DNA from: JAJOKK01 sp965370555
GTDB taxonomy: Bacteria; Bipolaricaulota; Bipolaricaulia; UBA7950; UBA9294
Direction: 5' to 3'
DNA length: 64,000 bases
Assembly: GCA_965370555.1 (NCBI GenBank)
Contig: CBDUVB010000005.1
Coordinates: 14,840 to 78,839 of the forward strand
Made by a program: the position numbers and the translations under genes. Below the pieces are notes generated by a model, which was not told where the DNA came from, did no database searches, and saw nothing but the letters and a program-made list of their open reading frames with translations. Position 1 is the first letter of the stretch. Every line of letters starts with the position of its first letter. This document shows positions 1 to 7,847 of the stretch, piece after piece.

Positions 1-530
1 CAACGGAGGCGGTTGAGGCTGGAGCATCGATCGTGAACGACATCAGTGCCCTGCGGTTCGATCCAAAGATGGCGGGCGTTGTAGCGAAGAGCAACGCGTT
101 CGTGATCTTGATGCACATGAAGGGGACGCCGGAAACTATGCAGAAGGGCCCTTCCTACAACGACCCGGTGGAGGAGATAAAGGCGTTCCTTGCCGAACGG
201 ATCGAGATGGCAATCTCTGCGGGGATAGCGACTGAGAAGATCATCATCGATCCGGGGATCGGGTTTGGGAAACGGCTATCGGATAACCTCGCCATCATAC
301 GAAGTCTCTCGCGGTTCAGTGTCCTTGATGCTCCGATCCTCGTTGGCCTATCGCGCAAGTCGTTCCTCGGGGATATCCTCAACCTCCCAGCAGAGGAACG
401 GTTGGAGGGGACGATCGCGGCGAACGCGATCGCGATACTGAATGGTGCCGACATTATCCGTGTACACGATGTTAAGGAGGGGAAAAGGGCGGCCGACGTA
501 GCTTGGGCGTTATGCAATGTTAAAACTTAA
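1..530 (+). CDS. folP: Dihydropteroate synthase, 5'-truncated by window edge
   Basis: Condenses 6-hydroxymethyl-dihydropterin diphosphate with p-aminobenzoate to 7,8-dihydropteroate in folate synthesis (cytosolic TIM barrel). The reading frame is open from base 3, so the gene enters from outside the window; the GTG at 33 is only an internal codon, since the preceding residues TEAVEAGASIV match the family's barrel strand before NDISAL. Visible family motifs are ILMHMKGTPETMQ, the IIIDPGIGFGK strand with its phosphate/pterin-binding residues, and LVGLSRKSFLG with the conserved Ser-Arg-Lys. The C-terminus is complete, ending in the usual RVHDV segment. It overlaps the next gene by 14 bases, so the two are probably translated together. 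Confidence 0.95.
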   Translation, partial: TEAVEAGASIVNDISALRFDPKMAGVVAKSNAFVILMHMKGTPETMQKGPSYNDPVEEIKAFLAERIEMAISAGIATEKIIIDPGIGFGKRLSDNLAIIRSLSRFSVLDAPILVGLSRKSFLGDILNLPAEERLEGTIAANAIAILNGADIIRVHDVKEGKRAADVAWALCNVKT

Positions 531-978
531 TCTCGATCTCTTTCTAAAGAACCCGGGGAAGCACTTCCCCATCGATCTCTGCTTGAAAATCGAGGAGACC
601 TCCTCCTTGTCCGAGGATTTCTCCCTCCTTGAACCACTAAAAGTGAGTGGAGAAGCGTTCTTCCAGATGAGCACCCTCTATCTTGCTATCCAGATTTGCA
701 CGGTGGTTGAGCAACCTTGTTGCCGCTGCCTTGCCCCGGTGCACACGACGGTCGATTGCTATGAGCACTTCGCGATTTCTCTCCCCGAGGGGGAAGATAG
801 CATTGACCTTACCTCAGAAGTCATCGGGTTGATCAGCGCCTCAATCGACCCTCGTGCACTCTGCCGCCCGGACTGCCGCGGTCTCTGTCCACACTGCGGC
901 GTCGACCTGAACGAGCATCCCGAACACGTCTGTCAGGCAGAGAAGGACGATCATCCAAAACTGGTGGATTTCCTGTGA
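517..978 (+). CDS. yceD: DUF177/YceD family protein
   Basis: 153-residue member of the YceD (DUF177) family, linked in many bacteria to 23S rRNA/ribosomal protein L32 homeostasis. The sequence shows a cysteine pair in CCRCLAPV (about residues 68-75) and a C-terminal cysteine cluster CRPDCRGLCPHCG ending in HPEHVC, which probably binds zinc. The ATG lies inside the end of folP, and the stop overlaps the ruvC GTG by four bases (GTGA). The usual downstream partner rpmF (L32) is absent here: the gene sits between folP and ruvC. The family assignment is firm; the cellular role is taken from the family. Confidence 0.85.
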   Translation: MLKLNLDLFLKNPGKHFPIDLCLKIEETSSLSEDFSLLEPLKVSGEAFFQMSTLYLAIQICTVVEQPCCRCLAPVHTTVDCYEHFAISLPEGEDSIDLTSEVIGLISASIDPRALCRPDCRGLCPHCGVDLNEHPEHVCQAEKDDHPKLVDFL

Positions 979-1484
979 TTAGTGAAGATCTGGTCGCGCT
1001 CGGGTTCGATCCTGGTCTTGCCACCACCGGATACGGGGTCGTGCGCGAGACAGAGGACGGCCCTAAGGTGGTTGACGGCGGCGTCATCCGAACGGAGAAA
1101 GGACTTCCGCGTATGCAACGGCTGCACGAGATCTACGACGGTGCAAGAGAACTGATCGCGACCTATCGTCCCATAGGAATTGCGATCGAGGAGATCTACT
1201 TCGCGAAGAATAGTCGTACTGCAATGCTCACCGCAGAGACCAGGGGTGTTCTCCTCCTTGCGGCGGACGGGCTCCCGGTGTGCGGGTATACCCCGCTCCA
1301 GGTGAAGAAACGGATTACTGGCTACGGGAGGGCGAGCAAGGCGCAGGTTCAGGCGATGGTGAAGCGGCTCCTCTCTCTTACAGAGACCCCTCGCCCGGAC
1401 GATATGGCCGATGGTCTTGCCCTTGCCCTCTGCTATCTGTTCGACCTCAAGGGGGTGAATAACAAAGATCGTGTCTACCTGTAA
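975..1484 (+). CDS. ruvC: Holliday junction resolvase RuvC
   Basis: Endonuclease that cuts four-way junctions symmetrically during recombinational repair. At 169 residues it has the normal family length. The four acidic catalytic positions are recognisable: GFDPGLATTGYG near the N-terminus, IEEIYFAKN around residue 70, and the Asp pair in RPDDMADGLALA near residues 138-145. GYGRASKAQVQ is the DNA-binding helix segment. The start is GTG at 975, overlapping the yceD stop by four bases, and the 3' end overlaps polA by 14 bases. ruvA and ruvB are not in this window. Confidence 0.95.
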   Translation: MISEDLVALGFDPGLATTGYGVVRETEDGPKVVDGGVIRTEKGLPRMQRLHEIYDGARELIATYRPIGIAIEEIYFAKNSRTAMLTAETRGVLLLAADGLPVCGYTPLQVKKRITGYGRASKAQVQAMVKRLLSLTETPRPDDMADGLALALCYLFDLKGVNNKDRVYL

Positions 1485-4239
1485 GCGACCGCTCGAAGAA
1501 CTCTTTGGTTGGCAGGAACCCCCCGATGGAAAGAGGCTTCTCCTATTTGATGGGCACTCTATTGCCTACCGCGCGTTCTATGGCATTCGTGAGCTTACGA
1601 CCAGAGACGGCCGCCCGGTGAACGCGGTCTACGGGTTCTGGCGGATTCTCACGCGGGTCATGCGTTCCTTCCCTTCCTCCTACGCCGTGGTCACGTTCGA
1701 TGCAGGGGGAGAGACCTTCCGCCACAGGCTCTACCCGGAGTATAAGGCAACCCGCAAGGAGATGCCCGATGAGCTCGCCATGCAGTTTCCCTTGATTCAA
1801 GGACTCCTCGAACAGTTGGGAATTCGCATTGTCTCTATCGAAGGGGTCGAGGCCGATGACATCATGGCGAGCCTCGCCCGACGTGCAGCGAAGGAGGGGT
1901 TGTCGGTCTTGATCGCTACCTCGGACAAGGACCTGGCGCAACTCGTCGATGAGAGGGTCAGCCTCATTCGATCGACCGGTCGCCGTTCCGGTGGCGGACA
2001 GTCGTCCGATGGGATCGAACTGATCGACCCCGTTAAGGTAAAGGAGAAATACGGCGTTCCACCGGAGGGGATCATCGACTTTCTCTCACTTGTGGGCGAT
2101 ACGTCGGACAACATCCCTGGAATCCCTTCCATAGGCCCGAAGACCGCCTCTCGCCTCCTCGCGCAGTTCGGCTCGCTCGATGCAGTCCTTGAAAATGCCG
2201 ATCAGGTAAGGAACGCGCGCATACAAGAGAACCTGAAAACTCACGCGGAGGAGGCCCGTCTCGCCCGCAAACTCGTCACCCTGGACGAGGAAATCGCAGT
2301 AGGGAAGGTGCCGGAGGACTGCCGACTGCACGGGGTGGACATCGAAGGCTTGCAGAAACTCTTAAGTGATCTTGATTTTCGCTCTATCCTTGACGAACTC
2401 GACCTTGAGGGAACCTCCCCTTTGACCGAGAAAACGAAGGACAAGCGCCGCGCGGACTACCGCACGATCCTTACAAGGGAGGAGCTCGACCGGCTGATCG
2501 AGGAGATCTCAAAAGAGGAAGAGATTTCACTCGACCTTGAGACGACGAGCCGCGATCCGATGCGGGCGAAGATCGTGGGGATAGCCCTTTCATCTCATCC
2601 TTATGTTGGCTATTACATACCGGTCGCTCACAACTACCTCGGTGTACCCGCCCAGCTCACAACCGACGAGGTTCTAACGGCGTTGCGCCCGCTCGTCGAA
2701 GAAGAGAGACCGAAGCTGATCGGACAGAACCTGAAGTACGACCTGATCATACTGCGACGGTACGGGCTCTCTCCGCGAGGGGTGAGCTTCGATGCGATGA
2801 TCGCCTCTCACCTTGCCCGTCCTGAGGAACGCCACCACAATCTAGAAACGATCGCCCGCACGTACCTCAACTACGAGATGCTCTCCTATGGCGATCTTGT
2901 GGGCAAAGGAGGCGAGATCGCGGCCGTCCCAGTGGAGAAGGCAACTTTCTACGCCGCCGAGGACGCGGAGATCGTCTGTCGCGCCAAACCTCACTTGGAG
3001 GAAGCGCTGAAAGAGGCGGGCGCAATGCAGCTCTTTCACGAGGTGGAGGTCCCGCTGTTATCGGTATTGGCACGGATGGAGGAGAACGGGATCCTCGTCG
3101 ATCGGAAGGTCCTTGCCTCGCAAGGGCGTGACCTGCGCGAGCGGCTCTCCGTGATCGAAGAGGACCTCTACGAGATAGCTGGGGAACAGTTCAATCCGAA
3201 TTCGCCCAAACAGGTGGCGCAGATCCTGTTCGACCACCTCGGCCTTCCCGTGATCGACCGTACGAAGACGGGTCCATCGACGAGCGCCCGTGTCCTTTCA
3301 GAACTTGCGGTGACACACCCACTGCCCGGCAAGTTGATCGAGTACCGCGAGCTGGAAAAGCTCTTGAATACGTACATTGAGCGACTTCCCGAAGCGATCA
3401 ACCCAGAGACGGGAAGGATCCATACCTCGTTCCACCAGACCTCGACTGCGACAGGTCGCCTCTCCTCCTCCGATCCGAACCTGCAGAATATACCGATTCG
3501 CACCGAGATAGGAGAGCGAATCCGGCGCGCGTTCGTCGCGCCGGAAGGATCGCTCCTGATCGGGGCTGACTACTCACAGATCGAGATCCGCCTGCTTGCT
3601 CACCTTGCGGAGGACGTGGCACTGATCGAGGCGTTCAAAGAGGGAAAGGACCTGCATCGCATGACCGCGAGCCGTATCTTCGCTATCCCTGAGGAAGCGG
3701 TGACCGGGAAGCTTCGCAGCGCGGCCAAGAGGATAAACTTTGGGATCATCTACGGGATCAGCCCGTTCGGGCTCGCTCGCGAGCTTGGAATTCCCCGCAC
3801 AGAGGCCAAGGCCTACATCGACCGTTTCTTCGAGGCCTACCCTCAAACAAAGGAGTACATGGATCGGATGATCGAGCAGGCGACGGAGCTAGGCTACGCG
3901 GAGACGGTCCTCGGTCGCCGCCGTCCCCTTCTGCAGCTTCGTTCAAAGAGCGTGCAAAGCAAGAATTTCGCCAAGCGAAACGCGATCAACACCCCGATCC
4001 AGGGGAGCGCGGCCGACCTGATCAAGCTCGCTATGCTCAAGATCGATCGGATCATCGAGGAGAAAACCCTCAAGGCAAAGATGCTCCTCCAGATCCACGA
4101 CGAACTGATCTTCGAGGTGAAGGAAGAGGAGCGCGAGAAGGCGATGGAGCGGATCAAGGAGGAGATGGAAGGGGTGATGGAGCTTCGCCTCCCTCTGGAG
4201 GTGTCGGTCGAATGGGGGAAGGATTGGAGCAAGATCTAA
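1471..4239 (+). CDS. polA: DNA polymerase I
   Basis: 922-residue DNA polymerase I with all three domains. The 5'-3' exonuclease (about residues 20-310) has LLFDGHSIAYRAFYG and the helix-hairpin GDTSDNIPGIPSIGPK. The 3'-5' exonuclease (about 335-520) keeps its DEDD-type residues: LDLETTS near 355, GQNLKYD, and the YAAED segment. Proofreading therefore looks intact, unlike the Taq enzyme. The polymerase domain has motif A ADYSQIEIR near 700, motif B RSAAKRINFGIIYG and motif C QIHDELIFEV near 875. Translation is assigned to GTG 1471 inside the end of ruvC; no in-frame ATG lies closer to the conserved N-terminus. It acts in Okazaki-fragment processing and excision-repair gap filling. Confidence 0.97.
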   Translation: MSTCKRPLEELFGWQEPPDGKRLLLFDGHSIAYRAFYGIRELTTRDGRPVNAVYGFWRILTRVMRSFPSSYAVVTFDAGGETFRHRLYPEYKATRKEMPDELAMQFPLIQGLLEQLGIRIVSIEGVEADDIMASLARRAAKEGLSVLIATSDKDLAQLVDERVSLIRSTGRRSGGGQSSDGIELIDPVKVKEKYGVPPEGIIDFLSLVGDTSDNIPGIPSIGPKTASRLLAQFGSLDAVLENADQVRNARIQENLKTHAEEARLARKLVTLDEEIAVGKVPEDCRLHGVDIEGLQKLLSDLDFRSILDELDLEGTSPLTEKTKDKRRADYRTILTREELDRLIEEISKEEEISLDLETTSRDPMRAKIVGIALSSHPYVGYYIPVAHNYLGVPAQLTTDEVLTALRPLVEEERPKLIGQNLKYDLIILRRYGLSPRGVSFDAMIASHLARPEERHHNLETIARTYLNYEMLSYGDLVGKGGEIAAVPVEKATFYAAEDAEIVCRAKPHLEEALKEAGAMQLFHEVEVPLLSVLARMEENGILVDRKVLASQGRDLRERLSVIEEDLYEIAGEQFNPNSPKQVAQILFDHLGLPVIDRTKTGPSTSARVLSELAVTHPLPGKLIEYRELEKLLNTYIERLPEAINPETGRIHTSFHQTSTATGRLSSSDPNLQNIPIRTEIGERIRRAFVAPEGSLLIGADYSQIEIRLLAHLAEDVALIEAFKEGKDLHRMTASRIFAIPEEAVTGKLRSAAKRINFGIIYGISPFGLARELGIPRTEAKAYIDRFFEAYPQTKEYMDRMIEQATELGYAETVLGRRRPLLQLRSKSVQSKNFAKRNAINTPIQGSAADLIKLAMLKIDRIIEEKTLKAKMLLQIHDELIFEVKEEEREKAMERIKEEMEGVMELRLPLEVSVEWGKDWSKI

Positions 4240-4261
4240 CCCAAGGGACGAAGGAGGGATC

Positions 4262-4477
4262 ATGTTGAAACTCGGTTACTGGCTGATGATCGTCGCGGGG
4301 AGCCTCATTGGCGGATATGCAGCCTACTTTCTGATCCACCTGATTGTAACCGCACCCGGAATCGGAACCTTCTTTAAAGTGGTGATCCTGATTGGGGCGG
4401 CTGGGTTGATCATAACGATCATCGGGCTGATACTGGAACGGAAGAAGGAGGGAAAGAATGTTTCTAGTGACGACTGA
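4262..4477 (+). CDS. Small two-helix membrane protein, unknown function
   Basis: 71 residues with two hydrophobic helices (about residues 4-26 and 36-58) and a charged, lysine-rich tail RKKEGKNVSSDD. An excellent ribosome binding site (GAAGGAGG) lies 5-6 bases before the ATG. The 3' end overlaps the start of the following YbjQ-family gene by 20 bases, so the two are probably coupled. I do not recognise a named family. The position suggests a membrane partner of the YbjQ protein, but only from proximity. Confidence 0.7.
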   Translation: MLKLGYWLMIVAGSLIGGYAAYFLIHLIVTAPGIGTFFKVVILIGAAGLIITIIGLILERKKEGKNVSSDD

Positions 4478-4775
4478 GGCAGTGGAAGGACGCGAGGTTG
4501 AGGAAGTTCTAGGTCTTGTGCGGGGGAACACCATCCGGGCCCGCCACATCGGACGGGATGTGATGGCCGGGCTGCGGAACATCGTCGGTGGTGAGATCAA
4601 GGAGTACACCCGTATGCTCTCCCAGGCACGCGATGAGGCGATATCCCGCATGGTCAAAGAAGCAGAAGCTCTCGGTGCAAACGCTGTTTTGGGAGTACGC
4701 TTCACCACCTCTCAGACGATGTCTGGCGCTGCCGAGATCCTCGCCTACGGAACGGCCGTGCGGTTGAAGGAGTAG
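4458..4775 (+). CDS. ybjQ: YbjQ family (UPF0145, DUF74) protein
   Basis: 105 residues matching the YbjQ/UPF0145 fold, which forms pentamers and has been described as a putative heavy-metal-binding domain; the physiological role is not established. Typical features are FLVTTEAVEGREV at the start, GLVRGNT, IVGGEIKEYTRML, the helix ARDEAISRMVKEAEALGANAV, and the closing strand of the ILAYGTAVRLK type. RBS-like GAAGGAGGG precedes the ATG. Its last 42 bases recur at 7220-7261, inside and upstream of the Fic gene. Confidence 0.88.
   Translation: MFLVTTEAVEGREVEEVLGLVRGNTIRARHIGRDVMAGLRNIVGGEIKEYTRMLSQARDEAISRMVKEAEALGANAVLGVRFTTSQTMSGAAEILAYGTAVRLKE
4734..4775 (+). repeat. 3' end of ybjQ, first copy of a 42-bp direct repeat
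   Basis: These 42 bases, up to and including the TAG stop of ybjQ, recur in the same orientation at 7220-7261 with two mismatches by eye. The repeat pair brackets the accessory segment that holds the toxin-antitoxin pair, two C-terminal gene remnants and the Fic gene. Confidence 0.85.
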
Positions 4776-5181
4776 CCCCGGACTGTCGCATGAACCTCTT
4801 CTCCTTCCAGGTTGCGGAGCAAGGCCGGAGACCGAACAGAAGCTTTCACCGCCGAGAACGCGGAGCACGCAGAGAGGGGCAGCAGGATTGAATGATTGAG
4901 CGAGTGAGTGATTGAGGAATTGAACTTCCCAATCTTCCGCTCATTCAATCTTTCGGTCTCTCAATTCCTCAGAGCCCTCTGCGGTAGAAAAGGCTTGTGT
5001 CTCTCGCAAAGACGCCAAGGCGTCAAGCCGCAGAGGATTTATAGCCCTTCTCCCTCTTTTTGCGGCTCTTCTTGCATTCCCGGTTTCCTCAGCATTAATA
5101 GTGGGCAAGTAATTGCCTGTCGCACTTGATTTCTGCTCGTCTAACTGTACACTTAGAAGGTCAATTTAAGGAGGGATCAAG
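4776..5181. other. Gene-free stretch with dispersed-repeat remnants
   Basis: No supportable gene. It contains degenerate short-period sequence of the type CGCGGAGCACGCAGAG (about 4858-4875), an A/T-rich imperfect palindrome built on GATTGA/TCAATC motifs (about 4888-4975), and a block around 4988-5035 containing CTCGCAAAGACGCCAAGG. A closely similar block (CTCGCAAAGACGCAAAG) appears at about 28220-28240. The last 50 bases lead into the antitoxin gene and contain its ribosome binding site. Confidence 0.5.
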
Positions 5182-5454
5182 GTGTTTAAGAGAGCTATTC
5201 CCATTACTCAGGCGCGTCACGAGCTCGGCCGTCTTCCAGAGGAATTTGCCGCCGACGATGCATCTGATGCGGTCGCAATTACCCGCCGCGGAAAGCCGGT
5301 GCTGGCTGTCTTGCCGTGGGATCTGTACGACAGCCTCGTGGAAACCCTGGAGATCCTCGGCGATGAGGATCTCATGGCGGCTCTACGACAGAGCATCAAG
5401 GAGATGGAGAGCGGAGAGCTTATCCCGTGGGACGAGGTAAAAAGCGTTTCTTAG
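5182..5454 (+). CDS. Phd/YefM-type antitoxin
   Basis: 90-residue antitoxin of the Phd/YefM family: it binds DNA through its N-terminus and neutralises the toxin through its C-terminal tail. Visible are PITQARHELGRL, AITRRGKPVLAVLPWDLYDSL (the family core) and an acidic tail. The GTG start at 5182 is set by an AAGGAGGG ribosome binding site 6-8 bases upstream. The stop lies four bases before the ATG of the toxin, the classical antitoxin-first order. Transcription is probably autorepressed by the complex, as is usual for the family. Confidence 0.85.
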   Translation: MFKRAIPITQARHELGRLPEEFAADDASDAVAITRRGKPVLAVLPWDLYDSLVETLEILGDEDLMAALRQSIKEMESGELIPWDEVKSVS

Positions 5455-5460
5455 CCGACA

Positions 5461-5796
5461 ATGCCTTCCTATCAAGTATTCCTCACGCCTCAAGCGCAGC
5501 TCATGCTTCACGCGATCACCGATAGACGAATCCGTAACATGATCGCCCGCCGTATCGATGAACTAACAAAGGAACCGGCAAAGAAAGGCAAGGCACTAGT
5601 CGCCGAGTTGATCGGATTCCGCAGCCTGCGTGTCGCAAGATACCGTGTGCTCTACAAGGTAAAGAAGGAAAGGGTAATCATTGTCGCAGTAGGAATTCGG
5701 AGAGAGGGCGATACAAAAGATATCTACGCCCGTGCGAAGAAACTACTGAGGCTGAAATTGATTGAGCTTCCTATTGATAGCGATAAAGAGAAGTAG
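5461..5796 (+). CDS. RelE/ParE superfamily toxin
   Basis: 111-residue RelE/ParE-fold toxin, probably a ribosome-dependent mRNA interferase by analogy to YefM-YoeB and RelBE. Recognisable are the N-terminal strand/helix YQVFLTPQAQLML, the basic helix RRIDEL, and the core LIGFRSLRVARYRVLYKV followed by VIIVAVGIR. The C-terminal extension after ARAKKLLRLK is longer than average. It lies directly behind its antitoxin (GAC AATG spacing), and both reading frames are intact, so the module looks functional. Confidence 0.85.
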   Translation: MPSYQVFLTPQAQLMLHAITDRRIRNMIARRIDELTKEPAKKGKALVAELIGFRSLRVARYRVLYKVKKERVIIVAVGIRREGDTKDIYARAKKLLRLKLIELPIDSDKEK

Positions 5797-5931
5797 AAGG
5801 CCGAAGTCCATGGTAATCCCGATAATCCTTACGTAGGGCATAGTCTCTGGCAGGGCGTATTCGCCTTTAGTACTCGGACAAACACCAAGAATGAAGGTGT
5901 GACCCCCATCCTCCCTCTTGAGAACCGGACC

Positions 5932-6063
5932 CGCCCGTCGATCGCCACGCTGGTCGACGACGCCGAGGCGTTGAAGGCCGGGTTCGAGCGGGTGAAGAAG
6001 CTGGACATCCGAATCGTCTATCCGGGCCACGGAAAGCCGTTCACCATGGACGAAATCGGATAG
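5932..6063 (+). pseudogene. C-terminal remnant of an MBL-fold hydrolase
   Basis: This open stretch encodes about 43 residues ending in VYPGHGKPFTMDEIG and a stop. PGHG-KPF is the hallmark of the last metal-ligand histidine region of metallo-beta-lactamase-fold hydrolases. Everything upstream (HxHxDH domain) is missing and no start codon fits, so this is a 3' fragment. An intact parent gene is not in this window. Confidence 0.7.
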
Positions 6064-6091
6064 CGAAGTGAAAGACACGCCTCGTTGCTGA

Positions 6092-6232
6092 AAGGTCCCG
6101 AGATACGTCGAGATTGTTGATGAGTTCCCGATGACCCCATCGGGCAGAATCCAGAGGTTCCGCCTGCGGGAGATGCTGAGGAAAGCGATCGAGGATGGAA
6201 CGCCCGTCAAACTAAAGCCTAGCGTGAAGTGA
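6092..6232 (+). pseudogene. C-terminal remnant of an acyl-CoA synthetase
   Basis: The frame reads KVPRYVEIVDEFPMTPSGRI followed by QRFRLREML, then stop. This is the characteristic C-terminal subdomain of AMP-forming acyl/acetyl-CoA synthetases (the A10 region). The catalytic Lys of the usual S-G-K-I-Q is Arg here, consistent with decay. The rest of the roughly 550-residue protein is absent and a stop precedes the fragment at 6089. Confidence 0.75.
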
Positions 6233-6379
6233 ACAGCTTTGTGCGAGTCTGATGACCACGTTGCTAACCCGAGGCATTCCGATATCATTCGGGACGCGGC
6301 GCAAGTTAGCTCTCTCATGGTTAGTGTTGCAGAGCGGCGATCAGGAATCCAGTTCACACGGTTGACGATTAGTTGACGA

Positions 6380-7315
6380 TTATAGGCTTAGCTCGTAGTA
6401 AGTTGCTCGGCCCTTACCCTGCCTGGCGATTAAGCCATTCTCTAGCAGAGGCCGGATGAGGCGATTGGCCATCTCTCGGCTGATGCCGAACATCGATTGC
6501 ACCTCGCTGATCGTGATGCGAGCGTTAGTCTGAAGGTGCTTGAGGATCGCCATTTGTCTATCATCCAGGTAAATTTGGCCTTTGGCCTCTTTCAACCTTC
6601 GATCCAAGCTGAAGTCGAGGATTGCTTTCTTCACCCTTCCCATGCTGACGTCCACACCTTCGGTGAAGTATTCCAGCCATTTTGTGATATCGATCCTCTC
6701 GGGATCAACAGCCTGAAGGGCAGCGTAGTAGCGGCTCCGGTCCTCGTTGTAGTAGTCGTCCAGGGCGAAGAACCTCTTCGTATCGAAGCCCCGCCGGTAG
6801 AGGATCAGAGTGGCAAGAGCCCTCGCTGTCCGCCCGTTCCCATCGACAAAAGGATGAACACGGACCAATTCATAGTGAGCGATCCCGCTCGCCAGGACAG
6901 GATACAACTCCTTCGCCTTCTCACTGTTGAGCCAGGCGACAAACTCTTCCATCAACCTGGGCACCTTCTCTACCGGCGGAGGTTGAAAGACCGTCCTGCC
7001 AAAGCTGTCCACAACCGCCACCGGAACCCTGCGGCAATGTCCAGATTCAGTCTCATCCAAAAGCCCCCTGGTCGTCAGCCGATGGATCTCTAGGAGAGTC
7101 TCCTCAGTGATTCCTTGCTCCCCTTTGCTCCCAAGCCGATCGATGTATTCCAATACCTTTACATAGTTTTCGACCTCTATTTTGTCCTTCTCCCATGCCG
7201 GGACCTCTTCACCAGCCAGGAGATCCTCGCCTACGGAATGGCCGTGCGGTTGAAGGAATAGACCTGGGAGCCCCTTCGGTCTATGCAGGACACTACGCAA
7301 GCCGTGAACGAGCAC
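6380..7315 (-). CDS. Fic-domain protein with replaced N-terminus
   Basis: Fic enzymes transfer AMP or related groups from nucleotides to target proteins. The catalytic motif HPFVDGNGRTARA is intact (about residues 176-188) with the preceding substrate-binding flap. The C-terminus is a winged helix (ITISEVQSMFGISREMANRL) as in many chromosomal Fic regulators. The recognisable family sequence starts only at about 7222 (LLAGEEVPAW); the first 30 or so residues are the antisense reading of a ybjQ 3'-end duplicate. The usual N-terminal region with the inhibitory S/T-x-x-x-E-G helix is therefore missing. Either translation starts within the remaining frame, or this is a 5'-truncated gene. Confidence 0.75.
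   Translation of the reverse strand: MLVHGLRSVLHRPKGLPGLFLQPHGHSVGEDLLAGEEVPAWEKDKIEVENYVKVLEYIDRLGSKGEQGITEETLLEIHRLTTRGLLDETESGHCRRVPVAVVDSFGRTVFQPPPVEKVPRLMEEFVAWLNSEKAKELYPVLASGIAHYELVRVHPFVDGNGRTARALATLILYRRGFDTKRFFALDDYYNEDRSRYYAALQAVDPERIDITKWLEYFTEGVDVSMGRVKKAILDFSLDRRLKEAKGQIYLDDRQMAILKHLQTNARITISEVQSMFGISREMANRLIRPLLENGLIARQGKGRATYYELSL
7220..7261 (+). repeat. Second copy of the ybjQ 3'-end repeat
   Basis: Matches 4734-4775 at 40 of 42 positions, same orientation, including the TAG stop. It forms the far edge of the inserted segment and is read antisense as the artificial N-terminus of the Fic protein. Confidence 0.85.
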
Positions 7316-7375
7316 GAAAGCGACTGGCCAAGGAGCTTGTGAAAGCGAGTGGTTGAGGTAAGTCCAAGTAGTCAG

Positions 7376-7560
7376 TTGACCAGACGTTCGGAGCAGGTTG
7401 CCAGTTTCCCTCTGTCGGGACGCATGGTGTAGGGTATGAATCTCAAGACGTACGCGAAGTGATTAAGGGTTCATACCGCATCATCTACCGGATAAGGCCA
7501 GGTAAAATAGATGTTGTCGCCGTAGTGCATAGCGCACGCGTGTTGCCGCCAGAGTTGTAA
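7376..7560 (+). pseudogene. Decayed ParE/RelE-type toxin gene
   Basis: Two frames together give a ParE-like toxin: first LTRRSEQVASFPLSGRMV in one frame, then a stop and frameshift near 7430, then EVIKGSYRIIYRI and DVVAVVHSARVLPPEL in another. This is the conserved second half of ParE toxins (F-P-x-S-G-R, then E-x-x-x-x-x-Y-R-I-I-Y). A short upstream frame ending RARKRLAKELVKASG (stop at about 7357) may be the antitoxin tail. The module is inactive, in contrast to the intact pair at 5182-5796. Confidence 0.7.
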
Positions 7561-7847
7561 GTAGATGGATATGGCTAGATAGCCTGAACCCCACATCTCC
7601 TACGCGTAGATGCAGCTTTCCAGCACTTCTCTGCCTTGCAGGATCAGCCCTTGACTTAGCAGGAACTAGCGTCTAGACTGATGCAGGTTATTCCCCCCAG
7701 GTTCCTCTGAAGCCCTCTTGTGCAGCGACGGCGGTAGCGGCATAGCGCGGCGTTACATCACGACTGCAGCGGATAGATCGAGAACGCAAAAAACTATGCT
7801 AATTTGTCAAGTGGGGGTAAGACGGTTCCAGGTTAGGGCATAGACTT
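7561..7847. other. Gene-free stretch with a possible IS3 tail scar
   Basis: No complete gene. The 17 bases at 7645-7661 are identical to the 3' end of the IS3-family orfB at 59842-59858, and the surrounding frame reads AGSALDLAGTSV before a TAG, resembling that transposase's C-terminus. This may be a scar of an older related element; the match is too short to be certain. Confidence 0.35.

Noticed and set aside
4888..4980. GATTGA/TCAATC-rich palindrome as an operator or att site
   Set aside because: Pairing is imperfect and low in complexity, with no partner copy at the other island border.
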